Positions 1 through 7,351 are shown, numbered from the stretch's first letter. The stretch: 13,257 bases of DNA from an uncultured Eubacteriales bacterium (GCA_934417455.1 CAKRWK010000009.1:1-13257); one strand, 5' to 3'. The notes: generated from the letters alone by a model not told the origin. Numbers and translations: made by a program.

Positions 1-70
1 CGCTTATTGATGTTTGTTCTTCTTCGTTTTCCTTTTCTTTCTTCGGTTTTCTGTGGGCTTCGCCCGATAA

Positions 71-102
71 GAAAAAAGCGAACGGTTCCGTTCGCTTTTT
101 TC
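71..102. terminator. bidirectional intrinsic terminator downstream of the deaminase gene
   Basis: A near-perfect inverted repeat has arms at 71-85 and 88-102, with a GC-rich core (AGCGAACGG) flanked by A6 on the left and T6 on the right. Either strand therefore gives a stem followed by a U run. It lies beyond the stop of the minus-strand deaminase gene and could also end a plus-strand gene entering from left of the window. Bases 1-70 hold only a small GGGC/GCCC hairpin near 51-66 and no gene I can support. Confidence 0.8.
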
Positions 103-104
103 AT

Positions 105-146
105 TATTCCGTATTCCGCATCCCGTATCCTGTATTCTGCATTCCG
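105..146. repeat. degenerate 7-bp tandem repeat, six units
   Basis: Six consecutive heptamers fit the consensus YATYCYG: units start at 105, 112, 119, 126, 133 and 140 (tATTCCG, tATTCCG, cATCCCG, tATCCTG, tATTCTG, cATTCCG). A seventh unit starting at 147 has lost the pattern. All differences are pyrimidine transitions. The array is non-coding, between the terminator and the 3' end of the deaminase gene. Its role is unknown; slipped-strand expansion followed by mutation is the simplest origin. Confidence 0.75.
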
Positions 147-173
147 CAATTTTCGGGGTCGCATTATTTCGGT

Positions 174-566
174 TTATATCCACCATGCGGGCGTCAGGTC
201 GCCGAGACGGACAATGCGTTCGTTTTCATAGTCCAGCATGATTTCGACATCACGGTAATTTTCCGGTACTATTTGTGTTATCAGTTCGCGGCAGGCTCCG
301 CAGGGCGGTATGACTTTTCCGTTCTGCCCGACGGCGACAACACGCCGAATTTCGGATTCGCCGCAGGTTATCATATGAAAAATGGCGTTTCTTTCCGCGC
401 AGATGCCGAGCGTGCAGGCTGTGTCCACACATACGCCGACATAGATGTTTCCCGACGCGGTTTCTATGGCGGCTGAAACACCGCCGGCTTCCACAATGTC
501 GGAAACTTTTCTCGGGCTCCGTACTTTTTTTGCTTCATGATAGAGCGTGTTCCAAATCTTTTCCAT
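174..566 (-). CDS. cytidine deaminase-family zinc hydrolase (substrate uncertain)
   Basis: The 130-residue protein has the zinc site of the cytidine deaminase fold: C56-A-E58-R (zinc ligand plus catalytic glutamate) and P88-C89-G-A-C92 (two zinc ligands). Length matches homotetrameric CDA (about 130 residues). The stretch just before the zinc site differs from classical CDA: where nucleoside-binding enzymes carry an N-x-E motif (as in NVENASYG), this protein reads GVCVDTACTLGICAERN. The ribose-binding Asn/Glu pair is therefore not conserved, and a blasticidin-S-deaminase-like or other small-substrate deaminase is as likely as true cytidine salvage. The ATG at 566 follows a clear AGGAGA site, and a strong promoter lies at 590-618. 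The gene is monocistronic and divergent from the acetyltransferase. The family is certain; the substrate is not. Confidence 0.88.
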   Translation of the reverse strand: MEKIWNTLYHEAKKVRSPRKVSDIVEAGGVSAAIETASGNIYVGVCVDTACTLGICAERNAIFHMITCGESEIRRVVAVGQNGKVIPPCGACRELITQIVPENYRDVEIMLDYENERIVRLGDLTPAWWI

Positions 567-589
567 GTGTTTTCTCTCCTTTTTTGCTC

Positions 590-618
590 ATTATATCACG
601 GTATTTCCTGTTTTTCAA
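590..618 (-). promoter_or_regulatory. sigma-A-type promoter of the deaminase gene
   Basis: Read on the minus strand, TTGAAA (618-613) is followed by 17 bases and TATAAT (595-590). The -10 box is perfect and the -35 box differs from consensus at two positions. Predicted transcription starts about 15-20 bases upstream of the ATG at 566. Confidence 0.8.
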
Positions 619-645
619 GCATTTTCATGAAATTACGGAGGGTAT

Positions 646-1146
646 ATGAAGATTGCACCTGTCACAGACGCCGATATTTCCGCCTGCCTTGACCTTTATA
701 ATTTTTATATAGAGAATACGCTTTTTACTTTGGAAGAGGTGCCGTTGACGCTTACGCAGTATACCGAACGGGTACGTTCGGTAACAGCGCGTTATCCGTT
801 TCTTGTCGCTGGGGATGAGGACGGTACCGTGCTCGGATTCGCGTATCTCAGCCCCTTCAATGAACGGAGCGGATACCGCAAAACCGCCGACCTGTCCGTC
901 TATGTCAGACACGGATATGCCGGTCGGCATATCGGCACAGCGTTGCTTTCCGCCGTGGAAAATGCCGCGGTGGCGTCCGGCATCTGTCAGTTGGTTTCGG
1001 TGATTACGGCAACCAATGACGTCTCCTGCCGCTTTCACGAAGCGAACGGTTTTGTCAAAGAAGGGGAATTGCACCATGTTGCCGAAAAATTCGGTCGGGA
1101 CTGCGGCATCTGTTATTACAGAAAAGCGCTCGGAGGTGCCGTATGA
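646..1146 (+). CDS. GNAT-family N-acetyltransferase, phosphinothricin-acetyltransferase-like
   Basis: A 166-residue single-domain GNAT enzyme that should transfer acetyl from acetyl-CoA to an amine. The acetyl-CoA-binding motif A is seen as VYVRHGYAGRHIGTALL (residues 85-101, R-x2-x-x-G-x-G/A pattern). The C-terminal part carries TNDVSCRFHEANGF (123-136), matching the ENxxSxxLHExxGF element of the PAT/YncA (methionine sulfoximine/phosphinothricin acetyltransferase) branch. Length is typical of that branch (160-190). The start ATG is preceded by GGAGG at 637-641. The natural substrate cannot be read from sequence; enzymes of this branch often act on amino-acid analogues. It is divergent from the deaminase and 115 bases upstream of the SGNH hydrolase, with no obvious terminator between, so the two may share a transcript. 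Confidence 0.9.
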   Translation: MKIAPVTDADISACLDLYNFYIENTLFTLEEVPLTLTQYTERVRSVTARYPFLVAGDEDGTVLGFAYLSPFNERSGYRKTADLSVYVRHGYAGRHIGTALLSAVENAAVASGICQLVSVITATNDVSCRFHEANGFVKEGELHHVAEKFGRDCGICYYRKALGGAV

Positions 1147-1261
1147 ACGAAAAGAATGAAAAATAACCGAGAGAAAAGCCACGGCACATATGGGCACTTC
1201 GTCGAAAAACCATCAAAAAATACAAGAAATGACGACAATACTTTACAAAAAGGAGAAAAAT

Positions 1262-1915
1262 ATGTTACATCTCGGGCATGTATACATACTTGGCGACAGT
1301 TATTCTACATTTGAAGGATATATTCCGGAAGGGTATAATCCTTGGTATCGTCCCGCTCCGTCCGATAGTACGGATGTCACGCGGGCGGAGGAAACATGGT
1401 GGCATCTGCTCCTCTCCCGTTCTGACGGAATGATTCTCAAAAATTCCAGCTGGTCCGGCTCCACGATTTGTAATACCGGCTACGACGGAAACGATTACAG
1501 TGACCATTCCTTTATTGCCCGTTTCGAGCGTGACTTTACGGACGGGTTCTTCGCGAAAAATAAAATCGACACCATGTTTATTTTCGGCGGGACCAACGAC
1601 ACGTGGGCGAATTCTCCTCTCGGTACGTTGACATCCGACGATGCATCCCCCGAGGCTTTGAAACAAGCCTTGCCGGCTATCGGCTACCTTTTTCGCCGCG
1701 TGAGCGAAACGTTGCCCGATACGCGTGTGGTTGTTATGCTGAACGACGTGCTGAAGAGCGAAATTGAAACGGCACAAATTGAGGCCGCCGAAAAATTCGG
1801 CCTTGATTGTCTGAGACTTCATGACATTGAAAAACAGTCCGGTCATCCGTACAAATCCGGCATGCGGACGATTGCAGACGAAACGGAAGCCTTTTTTACC
1901 GATCGGGAAAACTGA
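1262..1915 (+). CDS. SGNH/GDSL-family hydrolase
   Basis: A 217-residue intracellular SGNH hydrolase. Block I is at the N-terminus, GDSYSTFEGY (11-20), with nucleophile Ser13. The block II glycine is probably Gly66 in NSSWSGS, block III is GGTNDTW (109-115) with Asn112, and block V supplies His195 in SGHPYKSGM. The residue three before that His is Gln192 rather than the usual Asp, so the DxxH part of the triad is altered; Asp188 is the nearest alternative. The ATG at 1262 is preferred over an upstream in-frame ATG at 1190 because AAGGAG lies just before it and GDSYS then falls at the normal place. There is no signal peptide. Such enzymes are often carbohydrate esterases; given the GH95 gene nearby, deacylating a sugar is plausible but inferred. 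It converges on the AraC regulator. Confidence 0.88.
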   Translation: MLHLGHVYILGDSYSTFEGYIPEGYNPWYRPAPSDSTDVTRAEETWWHLLLSRSDGMILKNSSWSGSTICNTGYDGNDYSDHSFIARFERDFTDGFFAKNKIDTMFIFGGTNDTWANSPLGTLTSDDASPEALKQALPAIGYLFRRVSETLPDTRVVVMLNDVLKSEIETAQIEAAEKFGLDCLRLHDIEKQSGHPYKSGMRTIADETEAFFTDREN

Positions 1916-1953
1916 AACCCGAGGGCGAGAGAGTTGTTCTTCTCTTTGAACTG

Positions 1954-2004
1954 AAACAGGCGGTTATCCTCTGCCCAAAGGCTCGGATAACCGCCTGTTT
2001 TTCG
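1954..2004. terminator. intrinsic terminator between SGNH hydrolase and araC-type gene
   Basis: A perfect 16-bp stem has arms 1954-1969 and 1985-2000, with a 15-base loop and a T run (1998-2002) on the plus strand. It ends the SGNH transcript. The minus-strand side has only a short U stretch, so it is a weaker terminator for the convergent regulator gene. Confidence 0.85.
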
Positions 2005-2014
2005 AATGATAATG

Positions 2015-2977
2015 TTATTTTCTCAGTCCGTCACCGTCTGCTTTACCTTTTCGTATGTTGTTACGGTACTCCGTCGGCGTGCATCCGGTTGCTACCGAAA
2101 AAATACGGGCAAAATGCGAAATATCGTAGAACCCTGTTTCTTCTGCAATGCGAGCGACGGTCATATCCGTTCTTTTCAGAAGTTGCATAGCACTTTTTAT
2201 CCGTTCTTTCCGGATAAAACGGTGCGGAGACATTCCTGTTGTCTGCGCAAAGCGGCGCAAGTATGCGGAACGGGACAGATGCGCTGTTTCCGCCAGTAGA
2301 CTTATGCTCAGAGGCTCGGCCAGCCGCTCAAAAATCAAGGCAAGACTTGCGGCAAAAAACGCATCTTCCGTATGTCCCACGGACAAGGCTGTCCGTCCGT
2401 ACTCTTCACACAGAAGAGCAATGATAGTCATTGCCTCGCAGGCGGCGATCAGGGTGGCAGGCTCGGATGTTTGGTCCAGTGCATGCAGAGCATCCAACCG
2501 GGCGCAGATCTCGCTGAGCCGTTTGTCTCTCAAGACGACATGCGAAAACGTTCCTCCGCCGGTGGAGCGAAGGAGTGGTTCCACTTGAAAAATGTCCGAA
2601 AAACCGGGCAACCGTTGAAGATTCGGCAGATACGTTTCAAAGAAACGTGGGTGCAGAACAAAATTGTAGATACGGAAGTCCGGTCTTTTTTCAAGATAGG
2701 CATGCCGGTGGTGCGGAGGAATGACAAATACGTCGCCGCGCCGCGCCGGTATGATGCGGTTACCCATGTAATGAAAACCTTCGTCCGAAAGGATGAAGTT
2801 GATTTCGTAAAATGTGTGCGCGTGATAACCGCGGGTCGATGTGGGTTCTATGTAGCAGTATGCCATGCGATGATGAATGTCGAAGGTACGTTCTGTGCTG
2901 TACAGAGTACTTTCATCTTCTCCCATGGCTGCGCTTTCCGGTATCTTTTCGATTGATTTTTCATTGTGTGCTTTCAT
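2015..2977 (-). CDS. AraC/XylS-family transcriptional regulator
   Basis: A 320-residue one-component regulator. Residues about 35-110 form a cupin-like sensor domain; the histidine-rich entry YHAHTFYEINFILSDEG and the RRGDVFVIPPHHRHAY turn (80-94) are typical of AraC-family sugar sensors. The C-terminal domain carries two helix-turn-helix units, about 222-247 (LLAETAHLSRSAYLRRFAQ) and 273-297 (IAEETGFYDISHFARIF), followed by the P-x-EYR end motif. The ATG at 2977 follows AGGAGG. It is divergently transcribed from the GH95 gene across 115 bp and is very likely its regulator, sensing a sugar released from, or related to, the GH95 substrate. That role is inferred from position; the ligand is unknown. 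Confidence 0.93.
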   Translation of the reverse strand: MKAHNEKSIEKIPESAAMGEDESTLYSTERTFDIHHRMAYCYIEPTSTRGYHAHTFYEINFILSDEGFHYMGNRIIPARRGDVFVIPPHHRHAYLEKRPDFRIYNFVLHPRFFETYLPNLQRLPGFSDIFQVEPLLRSTGGGTFSHVVLRDKRLSEICARLDALHALDQTSEPATLIAACEAMTIIALLCEEYGRTALSVGHTEDAFFAASLALIFERLAEPLSISLLAETAHLSRSAYLRRFAQTTGMSPHRFIRKERIKSAMQLLKRTDMTVARIAEETGFYDISHFARIFSVATGCTPTEYRNNIRKGKADGDGLRK

Positions 2978-2997
2978 GGCTCCTCCTATGAAACGAT

Positions 2998-3008
2998 TTT
3001 ACAGTAAA
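2998..3008. promoter_or_regulatory. candidate operator, copy 1 (palindrome TTTAC-A-GTAAA)
   Basis: A perfect 5+1+5 palindrome in the araC/GH95 intergenic space. It falls just downstream of the predicted start of the araC-type transcript, so binding here could repress that gene. A near-identical copy is at 3069-3079. Confidence 0.45.
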
Positions 3009-3028
3009 AACAGTACATATATACATAT

Positions 3029-3057
3029 ATTTTATATCATATTTCTGCTAAAATCAA
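3029..3057 (-). promoter_or_regulatory. sigma-A-type promoter of the araC-type gene
   Basis: On the minus strand, TTGATT (3057-3052), a 17-base spacer and TAAAAT (3034-3029) form a good promoter with a predicted leader of about 45 bases. No equally clean promoter for the GH95 gene is visible on the plus strand (TTTACA at 2998 with TACATA near 3022 is the best pair). This fits a gene that needs its activator. Confidence 0.7.
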
Positions 3058-3068
3058 GGGGAAAATTC

Positions 3069-3079
3069 TTTACTGTAAG
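3069..3079. promoter_or_regulatory. candidate operator, copy 2 (TTTAC-T-GTAAG), overlapping the GH95 ribosome binding site
   Basis: Matches copy 1 in the TTAC-N-GTAA core. The right end runs into the AAGGAG ribosome binding site of the GH95 gene and the site lies upstream of the araC -35 box. The centres of the two copies are 71 bp apart, close to seven helical turns, so looping is conceivable. Confidence 0.4.
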
Positions 3080-3092
3080 GAGAACGTTTGCA

Positions 3093-5873
3093 ATGAAAGA
3101 TATCATACCGTTGTATTTGCGATACGACCGGCCGGCCTCGCACGGCATCGGCACCACGCTTGAGTCGATTTCCACGGCCGAGGGCTCCAACTGGGGTGAA
3201 AAAATGCAGAGCAATGTCAACGATGACTGGGAACGCTGGTCTCTTCCGCTCGGCAACGGCTACTTCGGCGTCAATGTGTTCGGCAGAACCGATACCGAGC
3301 GACTGACGATTGCCGATAAAACGTTGGCCAATTATCATGCTTCGTGGTTCAATTCACTCGGCGGACTGAATACATTTTCGGAGACGTATATTGACTTCGG
3401 TCACGCCGAATCGTCCGTGTCCGACTACGAGCGTACACTCGATTTGCATACCGCCGTCTCCACGGTATCCTATACCTGCGAGGGTGTGAAGTACACGCGT
3501 GAATACTTTACGTCCTACCCGGATAAAGCACTGATCATCCGCCTTACGGCCGACAGGGCCGGGAAACTTTCCTTTACGCTCCGCCCGACCATTCCGTACA
3601 GGCAGGATAAAGCGTATGATGAGACGTTTACCAAAAATCTGAAGGATAACAATGCCGGAAAATCCGGTACTGTGACCGCCACTGTCTCGGACGGCACAGG
3701 TCAGATCGAACTTGCCGGTACCATGGAGAATTACGGCGTCGATTTTGTCGGACTGTACCGTGTGTATACCGACGGCAGTGGTACGGTGACCGCCGGAACC
3801 GCGGAAAATTTCCATAAGAATTCCGACGGTTCGATCGTAACGGACCGGGACGGTTTTATCCGTGTTGAAGGTGCGCGCGACGCGTATATTGTGCTGACAC
3901 TCGGAACGGATTACGAACTGTCCCCTGATGTTTTCACAACCGACACGGCACATAAGCCGACGCATAAAACAACGCCGGATGACGCACGCCGCAAAGTAAA
4001 CGGTTATCTTTCCGCCATTACTGCTCGCACGGCGGGGCTGTCTTATGCCGACGGCTATGACGCTTTGAAAACGGCGCACCTGACCGACTATCAAAAACTT
4101 TTCGGCAGGGTGTCGCTTCACTTCCATTGCTCTGCGGCCGAAACGAAAAAGACAACCGACAGACTTCTTTCCGATTACAAAGAGGGGAAGGGCGGCACGT
4201 ATCTTGAAGTGCTGTACTTTCAGTACGGACGCTATCTTCTGATAGCGTCCTCCCGCAAGGGCGCATTGCCCGCCCATCTGCAGGGTGCGTGGAATCGTTA
4301 CAACTACTCGCCGTGGTCGTCCGGTTACTGGCATAATGTCAATGTACAGATGAATTACTGGCCGGCATTTTCCACGAACCTCGCCGAAACATTTGAAAGT
4401 TATGTCGATTACAACGCCGCTTACATGAAAGCGGCCAAAGCCTACGCCGATGCGGTGATAAAAAAATATAATCCCGTGGAATACGGAAAGGACGGCGGAA
4501 ACGGCTGGGTGATTGACACCGGCGCGTATCCTTACGGCATCGGCTCCAACCGCAGTGCCGGTAACCTCGGCTTTACCACGCAACTTTTTTGGGAGTATTA
4601 CGCACATACGCAGGATAAGGACATTCTGAAGAATGTCGTCTACCCCGTTCTTGCGGACGCCACGCGTTACATCACCAAGTGCGTGAAGGAAGACGGAAAC
4701 GGGCATTTTCTGGTCGAACATTGCGATTCGCCCGAGCAATTCAAAGACGGTGTGTGGTACTGGACCTCCGGCACGACTTATGCGCAGACCTTTGCTTACC
4801 TGAACAATTATCATACGCTTCTCGCTGCACGTGCGGCGGGGATAGACCTGTCGGCGGTAGACGGTATCCTCGCTACCGTGATGGCGCAACTCGATAAATA
4901 CGATCCCATCATCGTCGGCCTTTCCGGACAGATCAAAGAATTTCGCGAAGAAAAATACTACGGAGACATCGGCGAACACACACATCGCCATATATCGCAT
5001 CTTGTCGGGCTGTATCCCGGAGACATTATCAACGGAACCACGCCCGCATGGCTGGACGCGGCAAAATATGTGCTGACCGAACGCGGCGACAAAGCCACCG
5101 GTTGGGGCGTGGCGCACCGTCTGAACCTTTGGGCACGCACCAAGGACGGAAACCGCGCATACCGGCTTCTTCGGCAACTGCTGAACAATAATACAGCCAC
5201 CAACCTTTGGGATTTGCATCCGCCGTTCCAGGTTGACGGCAACTTTGGCGGCACGGCCGGTATTTCCGAAATGCTTCTGCAAAGCCATGAAGGGTATATC
5301 GAGCCGTTGGCTGCCATACCCGATGCATGGGCCACGGTTTCGTACAGCGGCCTTGTCGCAAGAGGAAACTTTGCCGTCGGCGTTTCATGGAAAGACGGCG
5401 TAATGACGACACTTGACATTACCTCCGGCGTCGGCGGCCCCTGTCTGGTAAAAGCCGACGGGGCGGAATTCGTTGTCGTGACGACCGCATCCGGCAAAAC
5501 CGTGAACCGTACGGTCAAAGACGGCATTATTTCCTTTGAAACAGAGGCAGGGGAGCGGTATCTTCTCTCCGGTTTCGCCGCGAAACTTCGTACGGCCGCG
5601 GTCGATTCCCTGAAAGCAACGTGTGCGGAAGACGCCGTCCGTCTTTTGTGGGAGGCGGTGAATGGCGCCGTTTCTTACCGTGTTTACAAGGCGGTCGGGA
5701 GCGCGCCTCGGTATACACTTGTTGCCGATACGGACGAAACCGTCTGTATCTGCCGTCGTGCTCCGGCCGAAACGGCCGACCGTGCTACCTATGCCGTGAC
5801 GGCCGTCTCCGCCGACGGTGCCGAAAGCGACCGCACCCTCGCGTATGTACTGCCGGCCGACAGGACCGTCTGA
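3093..5873 (+). CDS. glycoside hydrolase family 95 enzyme (alpha-L-fucosidase/galactosidase type) with C-terminal Fn3-like domain
   Basis: A 926-residue protein. GH95 enzymes are inverting hydrolases acting on alpha-1,2-linked L-fucose or related L-galactose. Hallmarks in order: WERWSLPLGNGYFGVNVFG (46-64), YLLIASSRKGALPAHLQGAW (381-400), HNVNVQMNYWP (414-424), SPEQF (546-550), HRHISHLVGLYPG (631-643), RGDKATGWG (664-672) and FQVDGNFGGTAGISEMLLQS (712-731). By comparison with Bifidobacterium AfcA, the catalytic residues Asn421, Asn423, Glu566 and Asp766 correspond to Asn415, Asn417, Glu548 and Asp715, all present. The last about 90 residues (840-924) look like a fibronectin-III-like beta domain. 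The ATG at 3093 follows AAGGAG; an open frame further upstream overlaps the regulator gene and is not used. There is no signal peptide, so the enzyme should act inside the cell on imported oligosaccharides. Confidence 0.93.
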   Translation: MKDIIPLYLRYDRPASHGIGTTLESISTAEGSNWGEKMQSNVNDDWERWSLPLGNGYFGVNVFGRTDTERLTIADKTLANYHASWFNSLGGLNTFSETYIDFGHAESSVSDYERTLDLHTAVSTVSYTCEGVKYTREYFTSYPDKALIIRLTADRAGKLSFTLRPTIPYRQDKAYDETFTKNLKDNNAGKSGTVTATVSDGTGQIELAGTMENYGVDFVGLYRVYTDGSGTVTAGTAENFHKNSDGSIVTDRDGFIRVEGARDAYIVLTLGTDYELSPDVFTTDTAHKPTHKTTPDDARRKVNGYLSAITARTAGLSYADGYDALKTAHLTDYQKLFGRVSLHFHCSAAETKKTTDRLLSDYKEGKGGTYLEVLYFQYGRYLLIASSRKGALPAHLQGAWNRYNYSPWSSGYWHNVNVQMNYWPAFSTNLAETFESYVDYNAAYMKAAKAYADAVIKKYNPVEYGKDGGNGWVIDTGAYPYGIGSNRSAGNLGFTTQLFWEYYAHTQDKDILKNVVYPVLADATRYITKCVKEDGNGHFLVEHCDSPEQFKDGVWYWTSGTTYAQTFAYLNNYHTLLAARAAGIDLSAVDGILATVMAQLDKYDPIIVGLSGQIKEFREEKYYGDIGEHTHRHISHLVGLYPGDIINGTTPAWLDAAKYVLTERGDKATGWGVAHRLNLWARTKDGNRAYRLLRQLLNNNTATNLWDLHPPFQVDGNFGGTAGISEMLLQSHEGYIEPLAAIPDAWATVSYSGLVARGNFAVGVSWKDGVMTTLDITSGVGGPCLVKADGAEFVVVTTASGKTVNRTVKDGIISFETEAGERYLLSGFAAKLRTAAVDSLKATCAEDAVRLLWEAVNGAVSYRVYKAVGSAPRYTLVADTDETVCICRRAPAETADRATYAVTAVSADGAESDRTLAYVLPADRTV

Positions 5874-5926
5874 AACAGCAGGGGCACCGAGTGAAAAACT
5901 CGGTGCCCCTGCTGTTATATGTTTTT
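5874..5926. terminator. shared intrinsic terminator between GH95 and FAD oxidoreductase genes
   Basis: A perfect 18-bp stem starts on the base after the GH95 stop (arms 5874-5891 and 5899-5916). It has a 7-base TGAAAAA loop and a TTTTT run at 5922-5926. It ends the GH95 transcript and probably also the convergent minus-strand gene, which stops 16 bases beyond. Confidence 0.9.
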
Positions 5927-5942
5927 GTCCGCCGGAAATGAA

Positions 5943-7199
5943 TTATCCGAGAAATCCGCCGTGGCGGAGAATGCTTTTCCGGAGTTTTTCCGTATCGATG
6001 TCACCGACGGCGGCACGGCCGTGCGCAGCCAAAGCCACGGCCGTACCGGCGGCCTGCCCGAGCGTGCAGCAGACAGGCATAATCCGCAGGGATGCCTGTG
6101 CATCATGGGAAGCGGAGATACACCGTCCCGCAACCAGCAGGTTTTTCGAGCCTTTTGGTAACAAAGCGCGATAGGGGATGGTATAAAATTCGCCCGGGGC
6201 GAAGTGATAATGAGATGTGCCCTCACCCGTGGGGCTGTGAATGTCGATTTCGTAATTGCAGGCGGCAATGCCGTCCGAAAATTTGGTGCAGGCTTTGATT
6301 TCTTCCGTCGTCAGCCGATGTTCGCCGATGATGCGACGGCTTTCTCTGACGCCGATTTCCGAGGCAAAGGACAAGAGAAAAGCGTCTTTGAAGGGGGTAA
6401 AGTTTTCTTTCAGAAACGTATATAACTCGAACGCCTGTTTGCGCGCTTCCTTTTCCGCCGCCGATAAATCTTCGGCCGACAGGGGGCTCCGTCTGACCAC
6501 CCGCGTGGAATTGAAATGCATGATGCCGTCTTCCGTGTGGCAGAACATCAGTACGTCCTCTCTCGGATTTCTGATTTTGCCTTCGCGTTTGCGGGCGGCA
6601 TATGCGTCGTTGATTTCTTTCTGCATGGCGAACGCGCCGTCCACATCCACATGCCCGAGACGGAAACAAAGCGTCATCGGCTGGCAAAGCCCGTCTTCCT
6701 CTCTGCCGACCTCGAAAGGAAACGCGGCCTTGGCCGCAAGGTCTCCGTCTCCCGTGGCGTCGATGAAATAGTCGGCCGTGTAATGCGCGGTGCCCGATTT
6801 GCCGACGACAGAGACGCCCGTGACACGGCCGTCGTCGGTCGTGACGTCGGAAAGGTACGAATGAAACAGGACATGAACTCCGCACTCGTCCGTCATCTCG
6901 TCAAGTACGATTTTTAAGATCTCTTCATTAAAATTGATACCGTTGTCCGCAAGTGCGTGATACGTTTTCAGCCGCTCGAGAATCTCGCGGAACAGTCCGT
7001 CGCAAATCATGCGTTTTTTTCCGTTCATCGTGAGGTGATAAGGCATAAACGGATTGACAAGATTGCAGTTGGCGGCACCGCCGAGCGCGCCGCTCTTTTC
7101 TATCAGCAGAACGCGAAGTCCCTCTCTTGCGGCCGCGACGGCCGCCGCCGTACCGGCAAATCCGCCGCCGGCAACGATACAGTCATATGTTCCGGGCAT
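5943..7199 (-). CDS. FAD-dependent oxidoreductase (FAD_oxidored / PF12831 type)
   Basis: A 418-residue flavoprotein. The N-terminus has the Rossmann dinucleotide motif VAGGGFAGTAAAVAAA (G11-x-G13-x-x-G16), ending in Glu34 of LLIEKSGALGG. A second FAD motif, FIDATGDGDLAAKA (145-158), is followed by RESRRIIGEH (285-294), and the C-terminal FAD-contacting stretch is NLLVAGRCISASHDAQASLR (353-372). This order is typical of the family, whose members oxidise or isomerise varied small substrates and are common beside glycosidase genes in Clostridia and Bacteroidota. The true substrate is unknown. The ATG at 7199 follows GGAGGAG. It is separated from the upstream tRNA gene by a terminator, so it must have its own promoter in the short gap, where none stands out. 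No signal peptide is visible. Confidence 0.9.
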   Translation of the reverse strand: MPGTYDCIVAGGGFAGTAAAVAAAREGLRVLLIEKSGALGGAANCNLVNPFMPYHLTMNGKKRMICDGLFREILERLKTYHALADNGINFNEEILKIVLDEMTDECGVHVLFHSYLSDVTTDDGRVTGVSVVGKSGTAHYTADYFIDATGDGDLAAKAAFPFEVGREEDGLCQPMTLCFRLGHVDVDGAFAMQKEINDAYAARKREGKIRNPREDVLMFCHTEDGIMHFNSTRVVRRSPLSAEDLSAAEKEARKQAFELYTFLKENFTPFKDAFLLSFASEIGVRESRRIIGEHRLTTEEIKACTKFSDGIAACNYEIDIHSPTGEGTSHYHFAPGEFYTIPYRALLPKGSKNLLVAGRCISASHDAQASLRIMPVCCTLGQAAGTAVALAAHGRAAVGDIDTEKLRKSILRHGGFLG

Positions 7200-7220
7200 G
7201 ATTTTCTTCTCCTCCGAAAA

Positions 7221-7273
7221 ATATAAGAAAACAAAGAAACGGGGGCGACGTCGGTAAAGACGAATGACGCCCC
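7221..7273 (-). terminator. intrinsic terminator of tRNA-Arg
   Basis: Directly after the encoded CCA on the minus strand, GGGGCG (7273-7268) pairs with CGCCCC (7247-7242). An inner CGTC/GACG helix (7262-7259 with 7252-7249) sits above a small bulge. A U-rich tail follows (complement of 7240-7221). Confidence 0.7.
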
Positions 7274-7274
7274 T

Positions 7275-7351
7275 TGGCGTTCGTGAAGGGATTCGAACCC
7301 CCGACCTGCGGTTTAGGAAACCGACGCTCTATCCTGCTGAGCTACACGAAC
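7275..7351 (-). tRNA. tRNA-Arg, anticodon CCT, with encoded CCA
   Basis: Full cloverleaf on the minus strand. The acceptor is GTTCGTG pairing with CACGAAC, and the D arm has GCTC/GAGC. The anticodon loop TTCCTAA has CCT at positions 34-36. The variable loop is AGGTC and the T loop TTCGAAT has a GGGGG/CCCTT stem (two G-U pairs). The discriminator is G, followed directly by CCA at 7277-7275. The top pair of the anticodon stem (T27-C43) is a mismatch. The species decodes AGG arginine codons. Confidence 0.96.

Noticed and set aside
1143..1166. Seven-codon mini-frame overlapping the GNAT stop (ATGA)
   Set aside because: Too short, with no ribosome binding site or evidence of a leader-peptide hairpin.
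3354..5288. A 644-codon open frame antisense to the GH95 gene
   Set aside because: It lies wholly opposite a gene with strong family motifs, has no ribosome binding site, and its composition (Arg/Val/Cys-rich) is that of an antisense shadow.
7275..7351. tRNA-Arg as an integration site for a mobile element
   Set aside because: No integrase, and no direct repeat of the tRNA 3' end seen in the flanking sequence; the broken islet lies 4 kb away on the other side.
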